DNA of 64,000 bases from Acidobacteriota bacterium. GTDB lineage: Bacteria; Acidobacteriota; Vicinamibacteria; Vicinamibacterales; JAKQTR01. The notes beneath the pieces were generated by a model. It was not told the origin of the DNA, did not search any database, and worked only from the letters and a program-made list of their open reading frames with translations. Below, piece after piece: positions 34,065-43,088 of this stretch; position 1 is the first letter of the stretch, and every line of letters begins with the position of its first letter. The stretch spans positions 248,001-312,000 of the forward strand of contig JAPKZQ010000045.1 in assembly GCA_026393675.1 (NCBI GenBank), given 5' to 3'. A program made the translations under genes and the position numbers.

Positions 34065-34291
34065 CGCGGCGCTCCGAATCCTGCCAGATATTCCTCTGCA
34101 CGCTCGCCAAGGTCGGCATGGCCGCTGCGAGCCGACGCGATGCTGCGCGCGACGCGCACGGTGTCGTGTTTGGCCACGTATTCGGCGATCGCCTCGCGAA
34201 CCAGAGCGGCGGGCGCGATCCGGCGGTGGTACGCCACGCGCTTGAGGCGGCGGTAGTCGTCGCTATCGAGGTAGAGTGTGGTCTTGTCCAT
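34061..34291 (-). CDS. vapB: Ribbon-helix-helix antitoxin of the VapBC pair
   Basis: The 76-residue protein starts with MDKTTLYLDSDDYRRLKRVA and continues PAALVREAIAEYV, a ribbon-helix-helix DNA-binding domain. The tail wraps and neutralises the PIN toxin encoded downstream. The start at 34291 follows tandem CCATATAT boxes that look like its operator. Confidence 0.87.
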   Translation of the reverse strand: MDKTTLYLDSDDYRRLKRVAYHRRIAPAALVREAIAEYVAKHDTVRVARSIASARSGHADLGERAEEYLAGFGAPR

Positions 34292-34310
34292 ATATACCTG
34301 CCATATATGG
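34288..34310 (-). promoter_or_regulatory. VapBC operator
   Basis: CCATATATGG (34301-34310) is a perfect 10-base palindrome, and a second CCATATATA lies 13 bases away at 34288-34296, overlapping the antitoxin start. Paired short palindromes are typical sites for ribbon-helix-helix autorepressors. Confidence 0.55.
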
Positions 34311-34369
34311 TAAATGCGCTCGGCCACGAGGTCAACTGCCCGGGAGTCCGGAACCGGCTCGGCCCCTCT

Positions 34370-34650
34370 CATGGCGCTCACCATCGCGATGCACCGGCCC
34401 GAACCGTCGGTCAGCGCCGTCTTCTCGAAGCCCATGGACTGGCTCGTCAATCTCGAGAAGTACCTGCGGCCGGGCGCCAGGCTCGACAGCATCGATCGCG
34501 ATCCTGCGCAGGGCGCCGACGTCCACTTCTGACCCAGAGAGCGCATCGTCGGGTACGCCAACGACGCCGGCGACGTGCTGATCAAGGCGGTGGATGATAT
34601 GTCGCCACACCTGATCCTGGTGTTCAAGGCGCGGGAGCAGTGGGCGCCTC
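34370..34650 (+). pseudogene. SAM-dependent methyltransferase, C-terminal fragment with internal stop
   Basis: The frame reads NLEKYLRPGARLDSIDRDP then GADVHF, followed by a TGA (34530-34532). It continues in the same frame as RERIVGYANDAGDVLIKAVD and HLILVFK. This is the last third of a class I methyltransferase of the UbiE type, where a residue such as Met normally replaces the stop codon. The N-terminal SAM-binding half is absent, so the gene is dead. Confidence 0.6.
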
Positions 34651-34704
34651 GCCCGTTGCGGCCGATAACGTCGTTATACTGAAGGCAACGGACTGAGGGA
34701 GCCG

Positions 34705-35499
34705 GTGACGTTCCGACCTAAGAACCTGACCGCCGAGACGCACCCCTGCGGAGTGGTCGCGTTTCTGGTGCTCGCGGCCACGCTGGTCGCAGCCTGCGCG
34801 CGGAGCCCGTCTGCTCCGAGTACCGGTGAAAGCCCGTTCGAGCAATTGGCCGAAAAGCTCGCCACGGCCCACTTCAGGATGCTCGCCGATCGGAGCGACG
34901 CGGCAACCCTACGTGCGGTCGCCGATGCGCTGGAGTCGGCCTATCCCCGGGTCACAACCGACTTGCACACGGGCGACCTGCCGGTCGTGGCAGCCTGGAT
35001 CTGGGTGGACGCCGCGTCCTTCTACGACGCGATGCGTGGGAACATCGGGCAGACCTATCCCGGCAGCCGCGGCTACGTCTTTGGCGTGCGCAACCTCGGC
35101 GTGCTGGCCGACGCCACGGTGGCGCGCCACGCCACCCACGAATTCGTCCACGTGGTTTCGTTGGCGGTGAACGCGACGATCGGCAACAACCCGCGCTGGC
35201 TGTGGGAGACAGTGGCGCTTTATGAGAACGGTGAGTTCGTCAACCCCGCGAGCCTTGATTACATGCTTGCCGGCCGCTACCCGACGCTTGCGGCGCTCGA
35301 TGCCGACTTCAATACGAGCCGGCAGATCTACGAGGTCGGCTACCTGCTGGGAGAGTTCATCGTCTCGGAGTGGGGCCTGCCGGGCTTGGTGGGCCTGATT
35401 CGTGAGAATGGCAACCTGGCCCGCGCGCTCGGCGTGACGACCGAGGCGTTCGAGGCTCGGTGGTACGCGTTTCTGCGGTCCAAGTACGGGCTGCCGTAG
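34705..35499 (+). CDS. HExxH-containing lipoprotein (peptidase MA-like)
   Basis: The 264-residue protein starts at a GTG with TGAGGGAG upstream. The signal sequence ends in a lipobox-like VAAC around residue 31, so it is likely a lipoprotein. HEFVHVVSLAV carries a zinc-binding HExxH, and WLWETVALYENGEFV downstream supplies the third glutamate expected in gluzincins such as peptidase MA-like proteins. Its domain resembles the C-terminal domain of the PBP-SpoIID fusion at 26874-29228. The substrate is unknown. It stands alone. Confidence 0.78.
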   Translation: MTFRPKNLTAETHPCGVVAFLVLAATLVAACARSPSAPSTGESPFEQLAEKLATAHFRMLADRSDAATLRAVADALESAYPRVTTDLHTGDLPVVAAWIWVDAASFYDAMRGNIGQTYPGSRGYVFGVRNLGVLADATVARHATHEFVHVVSLAVNATIGNNPRWLWETVALYENGEFVNPASLDYMLAGRYPTLAALDADFNTSRQIYEVGYLLGEFIVSEWGLPGLVGLIRENGNLARALGVTTEAFEARWYAFLRSKYGLP

Positions 35500-35973
35500 T
35501 GACCCGAGCCGGACAAACTTGGCGCATGTTCAGGTGGCCGGCGGACAGGGCGAAGGCCCTCAAGCAGTTGACGAACGGCGGTGCAATCGCCACACCGGAA
35601 ACGTCCACTACCGCTGAATGGCCGCAAACCGTCAACCGTCGGTGCGGCAGTGAGCGGCTCGCGAGGATCTGATCGTGCGCCGCGGACCTTCTCCTTCACC
35701 TGCCCAATCCCGCCACGTTCGACCTCGACATGACCCTCCGCGAGGTCAACCACGTCCACGTCAGGCGACGAGAAGGACCGCTGCCACGCGGATTGCGGAA
35801 CGGCTGGCGTCATCGAACTGAAGCACGAAGAGGAGCGTCCGAGCGCGCGCGTGGAATCCAGCGCGCCCGGCGTCACGGTCGACATCAGATCCCGCTGAGC
35901 CTGCCCCAAGGCGTTCGCTGCGGGAATCCGGGCGGGCGGGTCCCGCTTTCTCGTGCCAGCGGCAACGCGGGTA
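35500..35973. other. 474-bp intergenic stretch without a recognised gene
   Basis: Short frames are open on both strands, but none has a convincing start or a family that I recognise. A plus-strand stretch near 35790-35900 in one frame (AGVIELKHEEERPSARVESS) has protein-like composition and ends in a stop, so a decayed gene end is possible. No hairpin with a T-run was found after the lipoprotein gene. Confidence 0.3.
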
Positions 35974-37239
35974 CTACCGCTTCGTAAACACCACGATCCG
36001 GTTCGTATTGGTCCCGATCGTGTTGTTGGCCACACCCCACAGGTTAGCGGTCTTGGTGAACCGCTGGGCGTTGATCAGGATGAACACCGGCTCGAGCCCC
36101 GCCGCCAGACCGCTAGGCACCACAATTTCTTCCAGCCGGATCGAGCCCTTGTGCACCTCGCCCACTTCGAAGGCGACGCAGCCGCCGGGCTTCAGCACCC
36201 GATAGAGTTCGTGGAACACCCGAGTCATCTCGGCCTGCCAGGATGAGAGACTGCGCACGTTGGTGATGTGGACTGCCGTCGGATCAATCCCGCAGAACCA
36301 GCATCGCAGCCAGTTGTCGCCCTTGTAGTTGACGACCGTCAGGAACGGGGGGGATGTGACGACGAGATCCACCGAATGGTCGGCGATCTCCGGCGTCGCG
36401 TGAGCGGGGCGCGTCACGACCAACGCCCGGGCGCCTGCCCCATGAGTCTCTCCGGCAGACCTCTGGTCGCCGAGCAGCGTCGGTTCGACCGACTGGTAGT
36501 CCTTCAGCAGCGCCCTGCTCTTCTTGCCGATGAGCGCCCGCACGTCACGGCGCGGCGGCACCTGTCCGCGCTTGACATTGATCTTCCGCTGGGAACTCAC
36601 CGAGGTGGCCTGGTTGGGCGGCAGCGTGTAGACCGAGAAGAAGCCCGGCGAATGGCCGGTGAGACGGTTCACGGCGACCATGCGAATCCAGCGGTCCACG
36701 TCGTCGAGCGTGCGGTCGCGTTCGCGTGTCAGCAGATACTCCCGCAAAGCGGAGATCTCCTGCAGCGTGTCGGGATGGTAGAAGACGTCGAAATCCGGCG
36801 GCAGTTCGACGCGGCGTTGGAAGTCGATTTCGGCCAGGCGGCGCTGGACATCTGTCATGGCCGGCGGCGCCAGGCGGGGGGCCAGCAGGACGGCCGTCAG
36901 CGGGTTGATGTCGTTGGCCACCGGCACCCGCTCGGCCAGCGACGCTTCGAGCGGTGTCGTGCCCCGACCCGCGAACGGATCGTAGACGACGTCACCAGGC
37001 TCGGTGAGGCGATCGATGAAGAAACGCGGCAACTGCGGCTTGAAGCACGCGCGGTACGAGATCTCGTGAAGGCTGTGCGCGTCGCGCTGGCGGCTGGTCC
37101 AGAACTCATTGATGAAAGTCGGCACCTCGACCAGGCCTCCGTCGGCCAACGCCGCCGAGGTGGTCGTTTCGGCGGTCACCTTGTGGTGCCAGCGGAAGTC
37201 GCGGACGTGGTGCAGCAGCTCGGCAGCGGTCATGGACAC
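35974..37239 (-). CDS. Orphan DNA methyltransferase (N4-cytosine/N6-adenine, TSPPF type)
   Basis: The 421-residue protein has the SAM-binding motif first, VVYDPFAGRGTTPLEAS near residue 86-100, and the catalytic motif VVTSPPFLTVVNYKGDN near 295. The TSPP motif is typical of N4-cytosine or some N6-adenine enzymes; here tyrosine is replaced by phenylalanine (TSPPF). The C-terminal FHELYRVLKPGGCVAFEVGE strand pair completes the fold. No restriction endonuclease gene lies beside it, so it may be an orphan epigenetic or protective enzyme. The recognition sequence is unknown. Confidence 0.85.
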   Translation of the reverse strand: MSMTAAELLHHVRDFRWHHKVTAETTTSAALADGGLVEVPTFINEFWTSRQRDAHSLHEISYRACFKPQLPRFFIDRLTEPGDVVYDPFAGRGTTPLEASLAERVPVANDINPLTAVLLAPRLAPPAMTDVQRRLAEIDFQRRVELPPDFDVFYHPDTLQEISALREYLLTRERDRTLDDVDRWIRMVAVNRLTGHSPGFFSVYTLPPNQATSVSSQRKINVKRGQVPPRRDVRALIGKKSRALLKDYQSVEPTLLGDQRSAGETHGAGARALVVTRPAHATPEIADHSVDLVVTSPPFLTVVNYKGDNWLRCWFCGIDPTAVHITNVRSLSSWQAEMTRVFHELYRVLKPGGCVAFEVGEVHKGSIRLEEIVVPSGLAAGLEPVFILINAQRFTKTANLWGVANNTIGTNTNRIVVFTKR

Positions 37240-37247
37240 AATCGTTC

Positions 37248-37279
37248 ATCGTGGGCCGCCCGCCGCCGCGTGTCAAGGC
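37248..37279 (+). repeat. 32-bp direct repeat, left copy (flanking the methionine gene)
   Basis: ATCGTGGGCCGCCCGCCGCC followed by GCGTGTCAAGGC is identical to 42512-42543, in the same orientation and 5264 bases apart. The two copies bracket the MetV-MetF-MetH gene. Confidence 0.85.
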
Positions 37280-37414
37280 ACCTTCCGTGAAATCGGCTGC
37301 CGTCATCGGGACGTCGCACCACTCCGCCGCGCGGCAGACCCCCACGCGCGAGAGCATGCCACAGGAAACGGTTGCAGCTGAGGTAGTATTCCCCAACCCA
37401 AGGAGAGAGGTCGC

Positions 37415-40400
37415 ATGCCAGGACTGACCCCCGGACGCCGTTATCAACCCGCCTACTACGGATTCACCAGACAGCCGATGCCCGAGCGGCTGATAACGTT
37501 CGTCGAGCGCCAGGTCAAGGGCGCGCTGTTCGGCTGCCGGATGTGCGGCAACTGCCTGCTACAGGAGACCGCGTACATCTGCCCGATGGAGTGCCCCAAG
37601 GGCTTGCGCAACGGCCCGTGCGGCGGCTCGACACCCGAGGGGTGCTACGTCGACTCGAGCCGGCCGTGCATCTGGTATCGCATCTACGAGCGCGCCGAAC
37701 GGATGGGCCGCACCGACAAGCTGATGGAGATCCTGCCGCCGCTCGACTGGTCGCGCACGGGCCGTGAGACCTGGCTCGAGGTGGGTCGCAAGGTGCGCGA
37801 CCGCGGCTACGGCGCGGCCGCCGCCAGTCTGGTGAAACGCCGAGACGAGCGCCGGGCGTTCTGGGACCCGCTTTTCCGCGAGATCCGCCAGCCGTGGTGG
37901 TGGAACGGCGACGACCAGCCGCACCCGGCGCCGGCCCATCAGCCGGTTTCCTCTCTCGAGGAGAAACTCGCCAGCGGCCAGTTCGTCGTCACCTCCGAGG
38001 TGGCGCCGCCCCTGTCGGTCGCGCCCGACGAGTTGATCCGCACGCTGAACCTGTTGCGGGATTATGTCGACGCCGCGAACTTCACCGACAGCCCGTCGGC
38101 GACGGCGCGCATGTCATCTCTGGCATGCGCCGCGATCGCGATTACCCAGGGTGTCGAGCCCGTCATGCAGATCGCCGCGCGCGACCGTACCCGAACGGGC
38201 GTGCAGGCGGATATTCTCGGCGCCGCGGCCCTCGGCGTGCGCAACGTGCTGTGCCTCACCGGGGACCACCCAAAACAGGGGCCCGGACCGCAGAGCCGCA
38301 TGGATATCTGGGACATCGACTCCATCCAGATGCTGTGGATCCTGCGGCGCATGCGCGACGCGCGGATGTATCTCGACGGCCGCGCCATCGCAAGTCCGCC
38401 GCGCCTGTTACTGGGCGCCGCGGCGTCGCCCTCGGCGTCGAGCCCGCGCATCCAGGCGCTGCGCGAACTGAAGAAGGTGCACGCCGGCGCGCAGTTCTTC
38501 CAGAGCAACCTCGTGTACGACGTCGAGCACTTCGAGCGCTACCTGGCCGAACTCGACAAGGCCGGCGTGCTCGCGCTCGCGCCGTTGCTGGCCGGCATCA
38601 CGCCGGTGCGCAGTGCCCGCGCAGCACGCGCGATGACGGCCGTGCCGGGGATCCGCATTCCGCAGGCCCTCATCGATCGCCTCGAGCACTCGGCCGATCC
38701 GCAGGAAGAAGGCGTGCAGATCACGCTCGAGATCATCGATCGCGTCCGTCGCCTGCCGGGCGTGCGCGGCGTCCATATCATGGCCGTCGGCTGGGAGCTC
38801 ATCGTGCCGCGCCTTGTGCGGGAGGCGAACCTCAAGGAGTTGCCGGCGCACGTGCTCGAGGCGGCCCAGCCGCTGGCGGTGCGCACGCGCGGCCGCAGCC
38901 GCACCGGTTCAGCCGCGGCGGCGCTGCGCCCCCCAACCGAACATACCGAACGCCAGTACCTGGACGCGCTTGCCGAAAAGGTCGTGGTCTTCGACGGCGC
39001 GATGGGCACGGAGCTTCAGAAACACGCCCTCACGGCGGCCGACTTCGGCGGCGAGCAGTATGTGGGCTGCAACGACTACCTTGTGCTCCAGAAGCCTGAG
39101 ATCATCGAGGCGGTGCACGCGTCGTTCCTGGAGGCCGGCTGTGATGTCATCGAAACATGCACGTTCCGATCGAACCGCCTGACGCTGGCGGAGTACGGCC
39201 TGGGGACGCGCGTGCCGGAGATCAATCGCGCTGCGTCCGCCCTCGCCCGCCGCGTCGCCGATCGGCACGCGACGCGGGGTCAGCGCCGATTCGTCGCCGG
39301 CTCGATCGGGCCGAGTGGCAAGCTGCCGTCCTCGTCTGATCCCGAGCTCTCGCGCGTCTCCTTCGACGAGTTGGCGGACGTGTTCGCGGAGCAGGCCGAG
39401 GCGCTCATCAACGGCGACTGCGACCTGCTCCTGGTCGAAACCTCGCAGGACATGCTCGAAGTGAAGGCCGCGTTGATGGGCATCCAGGACGCCTTCGCGC
39501 GCACCGGCCGCAAGATCCCCGTGCAGGTGCAGGTTACCCTCGATCCGAACGGCCGCATGCTGCTCGGCACCGACATCGGCGCCGTCCTCGCCACCCTGGA
39601 GCGCATGCCCGTGGATGTCGTCGGCATCAACTGCTCCACCGGTCCCGAGCACATGCGCGCGCCGCTCGCCTGGCTGGGCGAGCACGCGTCGATCCCGATC
39701 TCGTGCCTGCCGAATGCGGGTCTGCCCGTCAACGTGGACGGCCGCGCGGAGTATCCGCTGCGGCCCGCCGAGTTCGCACGCGACATGGCGGACTTCGTCG
39801 CACGGTTCGGCCTCAATGCCGTGGGCGGCTGCTGCGGTACGACGCCCGACCACATCCGGCGGCTGGTGGGGGCCCTGGCCGCGGCGAAACCGCGGCGTCG
39901 CGCAATTCGCCCGTTCCCGTTCGTGTCGTCGGGCATCACGACGGCCAGCCTCGTTCAGGACCCGAAGCCGATGCTCATCGGCGAGCGGCTGAACGCGCAG
40001 GGCAGCAAGAAGATGAAGGAGCTGCTGCTCGCGGAGGACTACGACGGCGTGGCGGCCCTCGCGCGCGAGCAGATGGAGGGCGGCGCGCACACGCTGGATG
40101 TCTGCGTGGCCATGACCGAGCGGCGCGACGAGGTCTACCTGATGTCGCAGGTGGTCCGGAAGCTCAGCCAGACGGTGGAGGCGCCGCTCGTCATCGACAC
40201 GACCGAGCCTGAGGTGCTCGAGGTGGCCCTCGAGGCCGCACCCGGCCGGATCATCGTCAACGCCATCAACATGGAGAACGGACGGCAGCGGCTCGACGCC
40301 ATGCTGCCGCTCATCCGCGACTACGGCGCGGCCACCATCGCGCTCACCATCGACGAGCACGGCATGGCGCGCACCGCGGACCGCAAGCTCGAGGCCGCGC

Positions 40401-42442
40401 GAAAGATCTACGACATCGCCACGCGCGAGTACGGCCTGTTGCCCGACGCGCTCATCTTCGACGCGCTCACGTTCACGCTCGCCACCGGCGATCCGGAGAG
40501 CGCGAACACGGCGGTGGACACGCTCGAGGGCATCCGGCGCATTAAGGCTGCGCTACCCGGCGTGTTCACCTCGCTTGGCGTGTCGAACGTGTCGTATGGC
40601 TTCAAGCCGGCCGCGCGCTGGGTGCTCAACAGCGTGTTCCTGCATCACGCCGTCGAGGCCGGTCTCGACATGGCCATCGTGAATCCCAAGCAAGTCACGC
40701 CGTACCCGGAAATCCCGGCGGCGCAGCGCGAACTGGCCGAGGACCTGCTCTTGAATCGCCGGCCCGATGCGGCCGCGCGGTTTATCAGTTACTTCGAGGG
40801 CGCGAAGGCGCGCCAGGCCACCGTCGGCGATCCGACCGCCGGCATGGCCCCCGCCGAACGTCTGCAGTGGCGCATCCTGCACCGCCAGGCCGATGGATGC
40901 GAGGCCGACGTGGACACGCTGGTCTCGACCGGCGTGCGCGACATCACCGGCATCGCCGAGTTCACGCGCCAACCCGGCTACCGCTATCCGAATGCCGACA
41001 CCTCTGAGGTGGCGCTGCGCGTCCTGAACCAGGTGCTGCTGCCAGCCATGAAGGAGGTCGGCGACAAGTTTGGCGCGGGTGAGCTGATCCTGCCCTTCGT
41101 GCTGCAGTCGGCCGAGGTGATGAAGAAAGCCGTATCGCACCTCGAGCGGTATCTCGACAAGACCGAGGGCGCGACCAAGGGGAAGATTGTCCTCGCCACG
41201 GTGTACGGCGACGTCCACGACATCGGCAAGAACCTCATCAAGACCATCCTGGCGAACAACGGCTACACCGTGCACGACCTCGGCAAGCAGGTGCCGGTCA
41301 ACGAGATCGTCAACCAGGCCGTTGATCTTCGCGCGGACGTGGTTGGCCTCTCGGCGCTGCTCGTTTCCACGTCTCGCCAGATGCCGCTGGTCGTGCGCGA
41401 GCTCGACCGGCGCAACCTCTCGATTCCCGTGCTGGTGGGCGGCGCCGCCATCAACCGCGACTTTGGCCGGGATATCAGCGTGGTGGACGACGACCGGATC
41501 TACAAGGGCGGCGTGTTCTACTGCCGCGACGCCTTCGAAGGGCTCGAAACGGTCGGTCGCCTCGTCGTTCCGGATTCGCGCAAGGAACTGCTCGACCGCG
41601 AGCGTCACATCGCTGAGGAACGCCGGAGGCCGAGGGCGGCCGACACGACGGGGGTCGGCGCGCGTTCGTCGGTGGTGGCGATTCCCGAGGACGTGCCGCA
41701 GCCGCCGTTCTGGGGCGCGCGGGTCGTCCGGGCCATGCCGCTCGGCGAGGTCTTCCAACACCTCAGTGAGACACGACTGTTCCGCGTGTCGTGGGGCGGC
41801 GCCAACAAGCGCGGCGTGGAATGGAAGCAGGTGCGCGAGGATTTCTCGGAACGCCTCGATCGCATGAAGCAGGAAGCCATCGAGCAGGGCTGGCTCGCGC
41901 CGCAGGCGGTCTACGGATACTTCCCGGCGCTCTCGGAGGGCCACGACCTGCTCGTGTTCAATCCCGAGGCCCCGGACGAGGTGCTGGTGCGATTGTCGTT
42001 TCCGCGGCAGAAAGACGATGAGCGCTTGTGCCTCTCGGACTTCTTCCTCCCCGTCGGTTCGGCGACGCGCGATCTCGTCGCCCTGCAGGTGGTAACCGTC
42101 GGTCCGGCGGCGACTGAGCGCTTCGATGTGATGGATGCGAAGAACGAGTACAGCGAGGCCTACTTCTCACACGGCCTCGCGGTTCAGACCGCCGAGACCG
42201 CCACCGAGATGATCTTCGATCAGATCCGCGGGGAACTGGGGCTGGCCGAGTCGCGCGGCCTTCGTTTCGCGTGGGGCTTTGGCGCCCTGCCGGATGTCGA
42301 GGAGCATCGCAAGGTGTTCCAGTTGCTGCCCGCCGAGCGAGAGCTGGGCATGACGTTGACCTCGGCCGGCCAGCTCATCCCCGAGCAATCCACCGCCACG
42401 CTCCTCGTGCACCACAAGGAGGTGCACTACTTCAAGACTTGA
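37415..42442 (+). CDS. MetV-MetF-MetH fusion: methylene-THF reductase joined to cobalamin-dependent methionine synthase
   Basis: The 1675-residue protein begins at an ATG with AAGGAGAGAGG upstream. Residues about 30-160 form a cysteine-rich MetV-like zinc/Fe-S domain (FGCRMCGNC, CPMECPKGLRNGPCGG). Residues 178-490 form methylene-tetrahydrofolate reductase. Residues 515-825 form the homocysteine domain with zinc cysteines in GINCSTGPEH and GGCCGTTPDH. Residues 850-1120 form the pterin domain (IGERLNAQGSKKM). Residues 1150-1240 form the cobalamin cap, and 1245-1370 the B12 domain with VYGDVHDIGKN. Residues 1430-1675 form the SAM-reactivation domain (ETRLFRVSWGGANKRG). All MetH modules are in standard order, so one chain could make and use methyl-THF. 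Confidence 0.92.
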   Translation: MPGLTPGRRYQPAYYGFTRQPMPERLITFVERQVKGALFGCRMCGNCLLQETAYICPMECPKGLRNGPCGGSTPEGCYVDSSRPCIWYRIYERAERMGRTDKLMEILPPLDWSRTGRETWLEVGRKVRDRGYGAAAASLVKRRDERRAFWDPLFREIRQPWWWNGDDQPHPAPAHQPVSSLEEKLASGQFVVTSEVAPPLSVAPDELIRTLNLLRDYVDAANFTDSPSATARMSSLACAAIAITQGVEPVMQIAARDRTRTGVQADILGAAALGVRNVLCLTGDHPKQGPGPQSRMDIWDIDSIQMLWILRRMRDARMYLDGRAIASPPRLLLGAAASPSASSPRIQALRELKKVHAGAQFFQSNLVYDVEHFERYLAELDKAGVLALAPLLAGITPVRSARAARAMTAVPGIRIPQALIDRLEHSADPQEEGVQITLEIIDRVRRLPGVRGVHIMAVGWELIVPRLVREANLKELPAHVLEAAQPLAVRTRGRSRTGSAAAALRPPTEHTERQYLDALAEKVVVFDGAMGTELQKHALTAADFGGEQYVGCNDYLVLQKPEIIEAVHASFLEAGCDVIETCTFRSNRLTLAEYGLGTRVPEINRAASALARRVADRHATRGQRRFVAGSIGPSGKLPSSSDPELSRVSFDELADVFAEQAEALINGDCDLLLVETSQDMLEVKAALMGIQDAFARTGRKIPVQVQVTLDPNGRMLLGTDIGAVLATLERMPVDVVGINCSTGPEHMRAPLAWLGEHASIPISCLPNAGLPVNVDGRAEYPLRPAEFARDMADFVARFGLNAVGGCCGTTPDHIRRLVGALAAAKPRRRAIRPFPFVSSGITTASLVQDPKPMLIGERLNAQGSKKMKELLLAEDYDGVAALAREQMEGGAHTLDVCVAMTERRDEVYLMSQVVRKLSQTVEAPLVIDTTEPEVLEVALEAAPGRIIVNAINMENGRQRLDAMLPLIRDYGAATIALTIDEHGMARTADRKLEAARKIYDIATREYGLLPDALIFDALTFTLATGDPESANTAVDTLEGIRRIKAALPGVFTSLGVSNVSYGFKPAARWVLNSVFLHHAVEAGLDMAIVNPKQVTPYPEIPAAQRELAEDLLLNRRPDAAARFISYFEGAKARQATVGDPTAGMAPAERLQWRILHRQADGCEADVDTLVSTGVRDITGIAEFTRQPGYRYPNADTSEVALRVLNQVLLPAMKEVGDKFGAGELILPFVLQSAEVMKKAVSHLERYLDKTEGATKGKIVLATVYGDVHDIGKNLIKTILANNGYTVHDLGKQVPVNEIVNQAVDLRADVVGLSALLVSTSRQMPLVVRELDRRNLSIPVLVGGAAINRDFGRDISVVDDDRIYKGGVFYCRDAFEGLETVGRLVVPDSRKELLDRERHIAEERRRPRAADTTGVGARSSVVAIPEDVPQPPFWGARVVRAMPLGEVFQHLSETRLFRVSWGGANKRGVEWKQVREDFSERLDRMKQEAIEQGWLAPQAVYGYFPALSEGHDLLVFNPEAPDEVLVRLSFPRQKDDERLCLSDFFLPVGSATRDLVALQVVTVGPAATERFDVMDAKNEYSEAYFSHGLAVQTAETATEMIFDQIRGELGLAESRGLRFAWGFGALPDVEEHRKVFQLLPAERELGMTLTSAGQLIPEQSTATLLVHHKEVHYFKT

Positions 42443-43088
42443 CAGGGGCCGGGTTCGCCTCCAATGCCACGCGCTCGCCACACTGTTGGATGAAGTGCGA
42501 CGCGTGGATCAATCGTGGGCCGCCCGCCGCCGCGTGTCAAGGCGCCGGATCGCGCCGGATCGCGCCACGCAGAGTGTGATTAGGGGATGTATCGTCGCGC
42601 CAAACCTGGGTTATCCCCCGGACAGATGACGTACTAACTAACCACAGTCCGCTTGAAAAGGCTCCCATCCTGTTCTCGTTTGTGATATACAGTGCCAGCC
42701 CTGATTGTCCCGCCCCCCGGGTGTTGCCCACCGCACCCGTGCGAGTTGTGTTCATTCGAGTTGCTACCTGCCCGCGCGATTGCAGATGAAAACGGTTCGG
42801 CGGCAAACCTCACAGGCGGGATCTTGCGAGGCGTATGACGTCTCGCGATCACCCTTGGTGTCTGTTCCGCTGCGCGGCGGAACGCCAGTCCTCCCGCATC
42901 TCTGTGGTGTCCGTTCGTTCACGCTCTCAGTCCCCTTCGTCATTACTGTCCACGTGTCAGCCGGTGTCGGCGGGCTGCGGTCGTCGGAGAATTCGTTCGG
43001 CGTAGCGGCGTTTCGACGGTGTCTTCTCGGTTGAGGTGAGGGGCGCGTCGCCCACTTCGGCAGCGGCCGGGGATCAGGAGGTGTGAGA
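42443..43088. other. 646-bp intergenic region before the redox cluster
   Basis: It contains the right copy of the 32-bp repeat, a short tandem of GCCGGATCGC (42543-42566) and a long stretch with no plausible frame. The Shine-Dalgarno AGGAGG of the NuoE-like gene ends it. I see no promoter that I would defend, so a long leader or regulatory RNA is possible but unproven. Confidence 0.35.
42512..42543 (+). repeat. 32-bp direct repeat, right copy
   Basis: Identical to 37248-37279 over 32 bases, starting 70 bases after the stop of the methionine fusion gene. Confidence 0.85.
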
